Shown piece after piece: positions 10,190 through 19,248 of a stretch of DNA of 64,000 bases. Each line of letters begins with the position of its first letter. Positions within the stretch are counted from its first letter, which is position 1. The notes beneath the pieces are model-generated. The model made no database searches, was not told the DNA's origin, and saw only the letters and a list, made by a program, of their open reading frames with translations. Position numbers and translations under genes: made by a program. The stretch is from Tillandsia leiboldiana (taxonomy: Eukaryota > Streptophyta > Magnoliopsida > Poales > Bromeliaceae): the NCBI GenBank assembly GCA_029204045.2, contig CM055066.1, positions 22,114,120 through 22,178,119 on the forward strand. The letters are read 5' to 3'.

Positions 10190-11647
10190 TCAGTCATCGG
10201 ATTCGGAGTCTTCAGAGCTCGTGCAGCCCATCTTAGAAAACATCTTTTTCACCAGCTTGTTCATTGAATTGACCTTCTTAGTTATGGTAATGTGAGCTGC
10301 CGTAATGAGCTCGAGCTCATTGGAGATTCTCGTCTGTGCCTTCGAAATCTGTTCCTGCTCAACAGATAATCGTTGTTGTTCTTTGTAGATGGATGAGACT
10401 GATGCTTCATCCGCTGGTGTGGGTGCTGGTTGTGATGGTGACGCGGAAGTGCCGTTACTAGGTTTCGTTCCGCACGGAGGGACTGGAGTGACATGGGGCA
10501 ATTTGTGAAGTGACTTCACAACGGTGGACTCATCGATCATACCCAAACATTGATGATAAGTCGGTGAGGTAATGTCAACCTGAAATTTCTTCAAGATCCT
10601 CATTATAATCAGTGGAAATGGAATTCTTTCTGTGGGATGAGGGTGCTCAACATATCTTGTCATTCTATTCCAAATAATGTATGGAATGTTGATATTCAAT
10701 CCCATTGCCTCAGACGGATGTCCTAAGAGATACAAAAATAGCATTTGATCCCATCTCAAGACTTTCGTCTGCATATTTGGAAGGATATTGTAACAAGTGA
10801 TGAAGTTTAGAAATCGGTACTCAAGACGAAGTTCCTTGGATCTGATCGATTTCTCCGTTGATTGCGTTCCTTCCAAACAAATTCCCTTTATAACCATTTG
10901 CCACACAGTGTTCGTCAAAACCTTTCCCTTCAAGTAATTAACTCCTGTCTTGCTGGCAGGCATTCCCAAAACCTCGCCAATCAATTGTGGAGTAATTTTG
11001 AATCTTGTGCCTTGGATGTTCGTATAAAATTCCATTGGACCGTTTTCAATTTCACGAAGGTGCCGTGCATTTGTATAGAAGGCCCTTACAAGATGCAGAC
11101 AGTATCCAAGCACTTCTGGAAATCGACAAACTTGAATAAGATTTGCTTGTTCAATCAGAACGCCAAATTCAGGAGAGTGATCTCGTAGAGCCTCAATATT
11201 GACATGCCACTCACCAATGCATTCACGATTCTCAAATGCCCTTAGGCGATCCGCATTAACGAACACTTGTTCCTCCCGAGGTGGAGAATCCGGAATAATC
11301 GATTCGTTAGACATGAAACCTCGTGCTCGTCCAAACCGTCGAGCGAGTCGTTTCCTTTTCACCGAGATGGTTGGTGCAGTCATAGGTGCTTTACCTTTGT
11401 CCATGGGTGCTTTTTCTTTCGATGCATCGGACGCTTTTCCTTTTGAACCATCAGACGCCTTTTGTTCAGGCAATGAGTCATCATCATCTGTCAATTCAGT
11501 CCAATCTACCTCGTGACAATCTACTTCTGTGTCGCTGATCACATGAAACTCACCCTTTTGTTGTGTTTTCTTAGCTCTTTTTAACTTGTTTGTGGCCCGA
11601 GTGTGCACCATAGTGACCAATAAAAGAATGATCCATGAGAATCCCAT
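10190..11647 (-). CDS. Env-like third ORF of the Sirevirus-like copia element
   Basis: The open frame runs from 11701 to 10190 (503 codons). Its first 18 codons overlap a good 3' splice site, so the ATG at 11647 (MGFSWIILLL...) or at 11611 (MVHTRATNK) is the more likely start. The 11647 start would add a short hydrophobic N-terminal segment. The middle (about codons 150-380 of the long frame) resembles the putative plant transposon protein domain found in many plant retroelement ORFs, with FYTNIQGTRFKITP and IGEVLGMP. The tail is Ser/Pro-rich, then a coiled coil (EQQRLSVEQEQISKAQTRIS), then an acidic end. Position after pol matches the env-like gene of Sireviruses; a membrane-fusion role is not shown. 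It has no internal stop. Gypsy 2 now separates it from pol by 10.5 kb. Confidence 0.75.
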   Translation of the reverse strand: MGFSWIILLLVTMVHTRATNKLKRAKKTQQKGEFHVISDTEVDCHEVDWTELTDDDDSLPEQKASDGSKGKASDASKEKAPMDKGKAPMTAPTISVKRKRLARRFGRARGFMSNESIIPDSPPREEQVFVNADRLRAFENRECIGEWHVNIEALRDHSPEFGVLIEQANLIQVCRFPEVLGYCLHLVRAFYTNARHLREIENGPMEFYTNIQGTRFKITPQLIGEVLGMPASKTGVNYLKGKVLTNTVWQMVIKGICLEGTQSTEKSIRSKELRLEYRFLNFITCYNILPNMQTKVLRWDQMLFLYLLGHPSEAMGLNINIPYIIWNRMTRYVEHPHPTERIPFPLIIMRILKKFQVDITSPTYHQCLGMIDESTVVKSLHKLPHVTPVPPCGTKPSNGTSASPSQPAPTPADEASVSSIYKEQQRLSVEQEQISKAQTRISNELELITAAHITITKKVNSMNKLVKKMFSKMGCTSSEDSESDD

Positions 11648-11677
11648 TGATCCAAGTGCTTTAAGAAGATTAAAATC

Positions 11678-12062
11678 CTGTGAGCAACAACTCAAGAACA
11701 CATGAGAAAATTGTTAATTTTCAAAGATTTAAAAAATTGTACCCAAACAATCATAATCATGTAGAGAGACTAAGAATCAAATTAGTTTTGCAAAAGGACT
11801 TTTAAAAATAGATCAATTGCATGATTTTCGAAAATCCTTATTATATGCCCTAAAACCGAAATTTTAGAAATCGAAGCCTAAAAATCCGTTAATCAGGAGA
11901 ATACCTAGCATATAATCAAAACTAATCTACCCAGAGTTCTTATTTCAAAAGAAATTTGATCAAAAACCATCCACAAACAAAGTTGATCCAAGAAATTCAT
12001 CACGTTTGAGGAGGAAAAGAGAAAAACGGTGAAAAACCGAGATTTTGATCAATAAAACTTAC
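11678..12062 (-). other. Predicted intron in the leader of the env-like transcript
   Basis: On the minus strand CCAA|GTAAGT (donor at 12062) and TTGCTCACAG|GA (acceptor at 11678) would remove 385 AT-rich bases between the internal promoter and the env-like start codon. The motifs fit plant consensus; splicing itself is inference. Confidence 0.4.
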
Positions 12063-12177
12063 TTGGAGTTGAAGAACTTGAGTTTGAAAGCTTCCAGGAA
12101 GGATGAAATCTAGAGAGAGGGGCTCTGGAGACTTTGGAACAAAAGATTGGAGTAAAAGAAATCAAAACCCTTTTGTT

Positions 12178-12347
12178 CTTTATAAAACCCTAGCCGCGAT
12201 CCGGATCAGTTCATGATTGCGATCCGGATCGGCTGCCCGCAGTGAGAAACTGCGTTCGGGATCCGGATCGGCAGGTCCAATCCGGATCGTCAGCCCGCAG
12301 AAGAATACCTGCGTTCGGGATCCGGATCATCTTGCCCGATCCGGATC
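12178..12347 (-). promoter_or_regulatory. Internal LTR-like promoter upstream of the env-like gene
   Basis: In transcription order: six GATCCGGATC-type palindromes in three pairs (12347-12198, one with one substitution), the telo-box AAACCCTA (12185-12192, plus strand) and a TATA box TATAAAG (12184-12178). This is the same order of parts as in the copia LTR. It lies about 530 bp before the env-like start codon and could produce a separate mRNA. Confidence 0.55.
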
Positions 12348-13261
12348 GGCTCCAACTTTTTCTTTAGAAAATTTCAGAGAAATTCAAGAAAAACCAGAAA
12401 AAGATTGTAAGCACAAATGTGTATCAACCTTAAACAAAAATCATCGTTTCATACAACAAGAATTAGATTATGCCAAATCTATCAATAATATCCAAAAATG
12501 AAACGAGAATTTACAAAAATTAAATCCCTTAAAGTTGAACACCTTCAATTACATCTAACTTGATCTTATGAGTAATGCCTTTATCAAATCATCAATTCAG
12601 TAAAGAAAATGAAATACAAAGATCAATAGATGTTTGAAATCCCAAATATAGTAGATAATGTATCTAGACAATCTGTTGAAGAGAGTGGCTCTTTGAGCAT
12701 CTTTCTTTAAAAACCCACCTTATACCAACCTTGAAATTTGACGGAGTCAAGTATTTCAACATGCATTTTACTTAATCAAAATTTGAACAACCATGCTTGG
12801 TATACATGTGGTAGCTGCACACAATACTCGGACGACCGAGGTGGTAGCTCTTTCCTCTATGTGGTGGTAGTTTTCACACTCCTCATTGGGATGTAACTCT
12901 TTCCACATCTTTTGAGCATTTTACATTTCCTATGACTCCCCCTCAATTGGCTATCAATTATTTAAGATATAAAGTATTCAACCAAATATTGATCTCGATT
13001 TCATACTCGACTAAGCAGTCAAATAAGATAATGACTATACCAAGAGATCATTGAGAGAGACAAATTGACTTTGATCACTCAGAAGATGATTTAATTAACA
13101 TAAATGATCATTGCAACAGTGAAATATTATGATGGCAAAAGCATAATGAATTTCTAAATGTGCGAAAAGATGCAATTAAAGTCAATTATGATCTATGCTC
13201 AATTAATGTCCTATGTACAAACATAGATAATGAACAAAACAAAAACAAATACAAAACCTAT
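12348..13261 (-). other. Non-coding copia interior between pol and env-like promoter
   Basis: AT-rich with no convincing gene. CCTAT at 13257-13261 is the left copy of the gypsy 2 target duplication; the right copy is 23794-23798, where the copia sequence resumes 27 bases from the pol stop codon. Confidence 0.6.
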
Positions 13262-13813
13262 TGTGATGACCTGGATCTCTACAGAGCTGTGGTAGAGTCA
13301 TTGGTGGCATCTAGGGAGCCTGTACTGTGTGTTGGAGGTGTTTGTGCACCAATTGGAGACAAGTGGCGGACTTCGGGCTTATTGGATCACGTGGGTGATC
13401 AATGGACTCCGTTGGATCGTTAGAAGTGGTTTTGCACGATGCGGATACTAAAAATGGACTCAGCGCGAAGTTTGGACCAAGGATTACCTTTCCGGATGCC
13501 TTCGGCAAATTTTGGAGTTGGAATTTGGCAAAATGGACGTCAAATTCGGATTCAGCGCGCGAAAACGGTCAAAACGGACTACCCACTTGTTATTTTTGAG
13601 CTTCGGGTACTGTTCATGCCGGAACAGTGTTCCCGGCGGCGGCGGCGGCGGCGGAGCAGCCGCAGGCAGCGCGGCGGACGGAGGCGCGGGCCGCCCGGTC
13701 CACGCGGCAGGCGTGCACCGGGGGCGGGGCGCGTGGTGGCTCGGGAGTGGGCCGGTCCGCGGGGCGGGGTCTACGGAGAGTGCGGGCCGCACGGTGGACC
13801 GGGGGGTTGGACA

Positions 13814-14060
13814 CGTGGCATTACTGGATTGGTCGGTGCAGTGGACTTGGTCTACGGAGCAGGCGGGCGTGGTGCATGGACCGGCGGGACACGTGGCGTC
13901 TTCTGGTTGGTGGGCTCATGGAGGCTGGGTCCACGGAGCTGAACCGGGGCGCCTCGGGATTCGCGCCTGGCAGGGGGCGCAGGCGGCGGGCGCAGGCGGG
14001 CACGTGGGCGCGGCAGGCGGGTGTTGACTGGGTGCGCGCCACGTGTCGCCGCGGCATTGG
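13814..14060 (+). promoter_or_regulatory. ERSE-like modules in gypsy 2 LTR
   Basis: CGTGG-N9-ATTGG at 13814-13832 is an exact reverse-complement match to CCAAT-N9-CCACG. CGTGG-N9-GTTGG at 13892-13910 and CGTGT-N9-ATTGG at 14042-14060 each deviate at one base with the same spacing. All three contain CACGTG and lie 180-430 bp upstream of the TATA box, in the same orientation to transcription as in gypsy 1. Confidence 0.65.
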
Positions 14061-14241
14061 CCCACGCGTCGCGCGGTGGGCGGCCAGCGTGGCTGTGCGC
14101 TGTGCGAGGGGCGACGTGGAGGCCTGGGAGACTTCCGGGCGCGCACAGTGTTGGGCCGGGCCCAACACTGTAGCCGCCCGAAAGTTGGAGCGCCCGGAAA
14201 TGGGGATTTAATGGGAATTTTCAGATTTGTTTTCTTCCAGC

Positions 14242-14249
14242 TATAAAAG
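14242..14249 (+). promoter_or_regulatory. TATA box of gypsy 2 5' LTR
   Basis: TATAAAAG within CCAGCTATAAAAGGCCGAG; the identical site in the 3' LTR is at about 21020-21027. A pyrimidine-rich transcribed region follows. Confidence 0.75.
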
Positions 14250-15681
14250 GCCGAGTTCTTTTGCAGAGAGCTTCTTCTCCGCGCGGATTTTCACAGTGCC
14301 ACCTTCACGAGTTTTCTTCATCTCCCTGTGGCGATTCCATCTGCAGATTTCCAGATTTTTCAGCGGCACGCATCCCGAGGTTACCATTTTTACGGCGCGG
14401 CGCGACGCTCGTTCGTTTGTGTTCTTCTTCGTCGCATTTCGGTGCGAGGACTCCCCCGGCTTACTCCGACCTCCGAATGAGGCGATTCTTACGCCGTTGG
14501 CTTCACGACAGGTAGGGCTATGTTTCCCATGTTTACTGGTTTTTCCCATTCCGAGCTTTTCATGGGTTTTTCGGATCATCTTATGACCTCATTTTCTGGG
14601 GCGGAGTTTTGGGACAGCGGTGCAGTGTTTTGGTGATATCTTCGCGCACAGGCATCGGATTGGGGCGATTCAAGAGGCGATTTGCATCTATACATCACGA
14701 GGAATATCCCCAAATTTTCTCGGAATTTTCTGAATATTTTTCGGAGGTGACAAATATCTGTGAACAGTAGTTATTGCTACAGTTTTTGAGAGTAGTTTAA
14801 TTCGGGGTGGTTCCCTTGTCGGAATTGTTTCTCAGTGTAGGAAGCTCGGATTTGAGCGTGCAGGTAGTCGTTTCGACGGGTTCGTCATGAGGATCGTGAC
14901 GGTATTTTTCTTGGAATTTTCCGGGCACCTCTCGCAGGTAAAAACAGGGCATCTTCGGGACTGAATTCTGGACAGCTTGTTTGCGGATACTTGTGTGCTT
15001 ATTTGTGTGTATATCTTGGGGTAATTTTGTACAGCGATCGCGGCGGCTTATCGGTTTGGGCGAGAGCACTTCTTGGACTTGGATTTAGCGATCGAGGTGG
15101 GTGGTTGTTGCTTACCTCTATTTTGACATGCTCACTAGGAATATTAGAGTGATCCCCTCTATTTGGACATGCATGCTTAAGTCATATACTATTGTGGATA
15201 TCTGATAGTGGTTGGGGTTTATACATGTTGGTATGGATGGAATGTTAGCGGTTAACCTTGCATGTGGATTGGAATGTATATCATGGGCTTTATGATTATC
15301 TGACAGTGGTTGGTACTAGTTGAGGATTTTATGACATGCATAGGTGGCTAGTGATGTTTTATTATGGAACGTGGATTTTAGACATGTGTGGTTGGATAAT
15401 GTTTTAGCATGATGGTTATATCTATGCGGATCTATTAATTGTTACACATGTGGAACCACTTGGTCGCCTTTTTCTTTATTTCCTTGAGAACACTTGCATG
15501 CTTGTTTGGACATCTAGGTAGGCCATCTTTTATCGCTACACTTTCATGCTGGAACTTGACTTAGGAGAAACCTTGTTTGCTTCTTTCTCCTCTTCGTTAG
15601 TCAGGTGGGTTTGCTCGGGTTTGAGCAGGGGTTTGGGATAGTGTAGCCGGGGCCTGGATTATGGATCATGGGTTTTGGCGG

Positions 15682-16015
15682 CGACCGCGGATATTGGGCG
15701 GTTGACCGGATGTCGGTTATAGGACATCGGTGATAGGGCATGATTATAAATTTTGGGTTTTGGCGGCGACCGCGGATATTGGGCGGTTGACCGGATGTCG
15801 GTTATAGGACATCGGTGATCAGGCATGATTATGGACTAGAGGGTTTTGTGGCTACCGCGGATAGTAGGCGGTTGACCAGATGTCGGATGTGGGACATGAT
15901 TGTGATTGTGGGTTTTTACGGCGACCGCGGATATCGGGCGGTTGACCGGAGGTCGGTTGTTAGACCTGGTCGTGGATTGTGGGGTATTGCGGCAATCGCG
16001 GATATTGGGCGATTG
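15682..16015 (+). repeat. Five hairpin repeats in transcribed part of gypsy 2 LTR
   Basis: Units at 15682, 15767, 15852, 15922 and 15993 have 7-base arms around a 9-base loop close to GGATATTGG. Most have CGACCGC/GCGGTTG; the last has CAATCGC/GCGATTG, with paired changes that keep the stem. The surrounding sequence is also repeated (GACCGGATGTCGGTTATAGG). Similar hairpins occur in the gypsy 1 LTRs (about 1955-1985 and 31024-31045) and in LTR C (about 39030-39140). Confidence 0.65.
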
Positions 16016-16939
16016 ACCGGATGGTTACTCTTGCATCTGATTGGGGAGTCAGTTTTCTTTTAGTGGAGGGTTGTGTTCCACTGGGGGCTTTATAGTTGTG
16101 ATCCAATCCTGCTTTTATCACCGGCGCGGTTATTGCCCGGTGAGGCTTTTATTACCCCGGCGCGGTTATTGCCCGGTGGTGTTTTACTCGTGTGGGTAGC
16201 TCCCCTCGAGATCCCCTTCGGAGGCCGGGGCTGGACGGTTATGGACAGGTTTGCTATCACATCGGCGCGGCTTATTTGCCCGATGATGAGGGCGGCAGCA
16301 GGAATTTTGCTATCACATCGGCGCGGCTTTTTGCCCGATGATAAGGGCGGTACAGATTGGGTTTATCTGGGACGGTTGGTTATTGTGGCTTACGGTTATT
16401 CCAGTCTAGGACTGTATTTTAGAGGCATAGTAGTGGTAGATTTCCCTTTTGGCAGCGGTTTCATTTCTTACCACTCTTCTTTCCTTTTTGCCTCTGGTAG
16501 GCCTAGTGGGTGTGTCAGAGTTTGAGGTTTTACCCACTAAGGGAGGCTACTGGTTTACTAGTAGTTCTCACCCCCATTCTTCTTTCCTCTTTTTCGTCTT
16601 CCTTGTTTTGCAGTGTCTTCTGCGGGTGCTGCTGGGCTTTCAGCGGCGGGTCGAGGAGAGAGGACGGCTGAGTAGGTAGATCTCGAGGCAGGATGAGCGT
16701 GTTAGCTGGACTGTTGGTGTACCCAGGTTTCGTCAGACGGTTGTACTTTTACATTTGGGACTGGCTTTTGCCAGCAGGTTGTATTTATTTTGGTGAGCTG
16801 GGAGAGACAGATGTATCATTTATACAGATGTATTGTATTTCATTTCCAGCTTCAGTCTGAGATGTACTAGTTTTAGTTCAGCTCTGTTTTCTTTGCTCTT
16901 TTATTGTTATTTCTTATATCTGAGCAGGTTTGGCGCTTC

Positions 16940-16965
16940 GTGTACACGGGAAATACCGTGTGCAC
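16940..16965 (+). other. Hairpin near the 3' end of the gypsy 2 LTR
   Basis: Ten-base arms GTGTACACGG and CCGTGTGCAC around GAAATA, 50 bases from the LTR end. Equivalent hairpins with different arm sequences lie at the same place in gypsy 1 (30011-30036) and solo LTR B (288-305). Confidence 0.6.
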
Positions 16966-17022
16966 GGCGGATCTGTAGACGGGCCCGGGTTCTGGTTTAC
17001 ACCCGGGGCGTGATAGATTAGG

Positions 17023-17034
17023 TGGTATCAGAGC
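17023..17034 (+). other. Primer binding site of gypsy 2
   Basis: TGGTATCAGAGC, complementary to the 3' end of initiator methionine tRNA, seven bases after the 5' LTR. Confidence 0.9.
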
Positions 17035-17195
17035 TTAGGGATAGGTCATTTGGGACTTAGGAAACCTAGGCTTTTCGGCGGACCCTAGGATGTTTGTGCG
17101 TGAGAGACGCGACATTTTGCGAAAGTCGGTGATTTATTTGTTTGACTCTTCCTGTGAGTGAAGAGGGATCGACATATCCTATTTTTGTGGGACAG

Positions 17196-17219
17196 TTATG
17201 TTGGCTGCAGACAACATAA
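17196..17219 (+). other. 24-base palindrome in gypsy 2 leader
   Basis: Perfect 8-base arms TTATGTTG and CAACATAA enclose GCTGCAGA, whose centre CTGCAG is self-complementary. It lies 161 bases after the primer site, the same distance as in gypsy 1. A stem with a self-complementary loop in this position resembles retroviral dimerisation signals; that role is inference. Confidence 0.6.
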
Positions 17220-17446
17220 AGTTACAAAAATAGAGTGATGTCTTTGACTTTCGCTAGATTGGGTCGAGTGTTTGGGGTGTGCTGATTTGCGGTTTTGTCG
17301 TGGTGAGCGGTGTCTCCCCGACGTTGGGCCCTGACCCGGGTGCACCTTGGTGCGGCAGTTGGGTCAGAGCTGGTTGTTTCGGGCCGGATACCCAGATTGG
17401 AGTCTGAGAGCTCCGGACCCGAAGGGTAGGTGTGTTGGAGGCAGAT

Positions 17447-18058
17447 CAGCAGCGCAGTGGCACAGTTGTCGGAGTGGTGACACAGTTGTCGGATCACCGC
17501 AGTGGCACAGTTGTCGGAGTGGTGACACAGTTGTCGGATCAGCGCAGTGGCACAGTTGTCGGAGTGGTGACACAGTTGTCGGATCAGCGCAGTGGCACAG
17601 TTGTCGGAGTGGTGACACAGTTGTCGGATCAGCGCAGTGGCACAGTTGTCGGAGTGGTGACACAGTTGTCGGATCAGCGCAGTGGCACAGTTGTCGGAGT
17701 GGTGACACAGTTGTCGGATCAGCGCAGTGGCACAGTTGTCGGAGTGGTGACACAGTTGTCGGATCAGCGCAGTGGCACAGTTGTCGGAGTGGTGACACAG
17801 TTGTCGGATCAGCGCAGTGGCACAGTTGTCGGAGTGGTGACACAGTTGTCGGATCAGCGCAGTGGCACAGTTGTCGGAGTGGTGACACAGTTGTCGGATC
17901 AGCGCAGTGGCACAGTTGTCGGAGTGGTGACACAGTTGTCGGAGTGGTGACACAGTTGTCGGATCAGCGCAGTGGCACAGTTGTCGGAGTGGTGACACAG
18001 TTGTCGGATCAGCGCAGTGACACAGTTGTCGGATCAGCGCAGTGGCACAGTTGTCGGG
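17447..18058 (+). repeat. 45-bp tandem repeat array (about 13 copies) in gypsy 2
   Basis: The unit consists of two related halves that both contain CACAGTTGTCGGA (22 and 23 bp). Copies are almost identical, so the array expanded recently. As 45 is divisible by three it leaves long open frames on both strands, for example 15-residue repeats SAQWHSCRSGDTVVG, without evidence of coding. It lies where gag starts in gypsy 1. Confidence 0.9.
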
Positions 18059-19212
18059 GTAGCGAGTAGCCCCCTCCGTGCCGACGTTTAGTGTTGGGGC
18101 ACCGAGGTAGGGTGGACAGTTGACAGCGGGTAAGCTGTGGGATTGCTTTGATCGAGTGAGCCAGTTTTGGCGGATGAGTCACCCCGATTTGTGGGATTGA
18201 GTATGGAGCCCTTGGGGGCAGGGTCTTGTTCGGTGGGGGATAGAGAGTACTTGAAGGTCTTTATGGCAAGAGTTAACGCAGTTGCTGAACTGCACGCTCC
18301 ATGTGTAGAGGGACGGGGCGCATAGGATATGAGTGTCTGAGAGTGGATTGTGCCAGGATACCTAGTAACTCATTGGGTCCCTCCAGTACGGATTTAGGAC
18401 GCCTAATTGGAGTAGGCGCCGGGTGTGGAGCGTGGTATTGTAGTTCCTTTGGATTGGGATCTACCGCCTGAGGCGAGTTCTGATTGAGGCGCTTGGCGCC
18501 GGGTGATGGAGGACAGATCAGTCGGTGGAGGCATTCTCGATTTCTTTTTCCAGGATAGTGGATTTCTGAGGCAGTCGGAGCACATATGTTACAGCGGTCG
18601 GTGTGGTGGTACTTGTTGGGCTGGCGGGTTCAGTTTTCTTTCGCGGCGGTTGATTATGCCGCGAGGACAGTTTTCTTGGGGAGCCAGGCCCGGAGGTGTT
18701 GGTGTACTTGGGTTGCTTGAGGGTTATCTTCGCCTCTATAGTTTTGACTTCGGGAGCGAGGCGGATGTTTCGCTGTGGATGAGTAGACTTTGGCTTGGTG
18801 TTGATGCCGGAGAGTCGGGGAATTGCTTCTACATCCCGACGGTTTAGAGATTTGAGAGCAGAGTCTACGTGATCAGTTGGGGGGCTTATATTGGATACCT
18901 TGGGAGTACAGAGGTATGGGGATCGAGCATTTGTGCCGATGGACTTGTGGTTGGATTATTTGAGACCCCGGGAGGAGCGATGCTTGTACCGATGCAGACT
19001 ACTTGGTAGCTCGAGCGGTTAGCCCAGCTGTACTTGCATGAGGTGGTGCGGTGTTTCTGGAATGCCCGCCTCTGTTTTGTTCTTGTTAGAGACCCGAGGG
19101 TTGTATCGCTTCTCTAGAGGAGGTATTAGACAGCTTTGGGAGCTCGAGTGGTGGATGATTGGATATTTACTCCCTCTATTTGGTTGAGGTTTCGGGTTGA
19201 GGATTGATTTTA
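18059..19212 (+). other. Degenerate gypsy 2 interior
   Basis: No intact gag or pol. Only short frames occur (the longest about 114 codons at 18503-18847, unrecognised). It is probably decayed or rearranged polyprotein sequence. Confidence 0.5.
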
Positions 19213-19248
19213 GTTTCGAGGACGAAACTTTCTTTTAGTGGGGGAGGA
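19213..19248 (+). promoter_or_regulatory. Inverted repeat and polypurine tract of gypsy 2
   Basis: GTTTCGAGGACGAAAC at 19213-19228, then 20 bases containing AGTGGGGGAGGA, then the 3' LTR. Same arrangement and spacing as gypsy 1. Confidence 0.85.

Larger units (their letters stand above)
13262..17015 (+). repeat. 5' LTR of gypsy 2
   Basis: Starts TGTGATGACCTGG and ends GGGGCGTGATA (terminal C to T compared with GTGACA in the 3' LTR). It contains a GGC microsatellite at about 13632-13655, ERSE-like modules, a TATA box, a hairpin array, repeated CCGGCGCGGTTATTGCCCGG-type units at about 16118-16350 and a terminal hairpin. The G+C-rich part at 13620-14200 is open in several frames without coding character. 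Confidence 0.92.

Noticed and set aside
10862..11516. Plus-strand frames inside the env-like ORF
   Set aside because: Antisense shadows of the minus-strand coding sequence.
12217..12501. Plus-strand frame over the GATCCGGATC array
   Set aside because: Coding appearance comes from palindromic repeats; no homology seen.
13512..14211. Several overlapping open frames of 100-190 codons in the gypsy 2 LTR, repeated at 20230-20989
   Set aside because: GC-rich promoter region with frames open on both strands; Ala/Arg/Gly composition without domains.
17449..18058. CRISPR-like repeat array
   Set aside because: Units abut without unique spacers, and the context is a plant retrotransposon.
17347..18069. 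Long open frame of 15-residue repeats
   Set aside because: The 45-bp repeat is open in several frames on both strands; no domain, and the unit length alone explains it.
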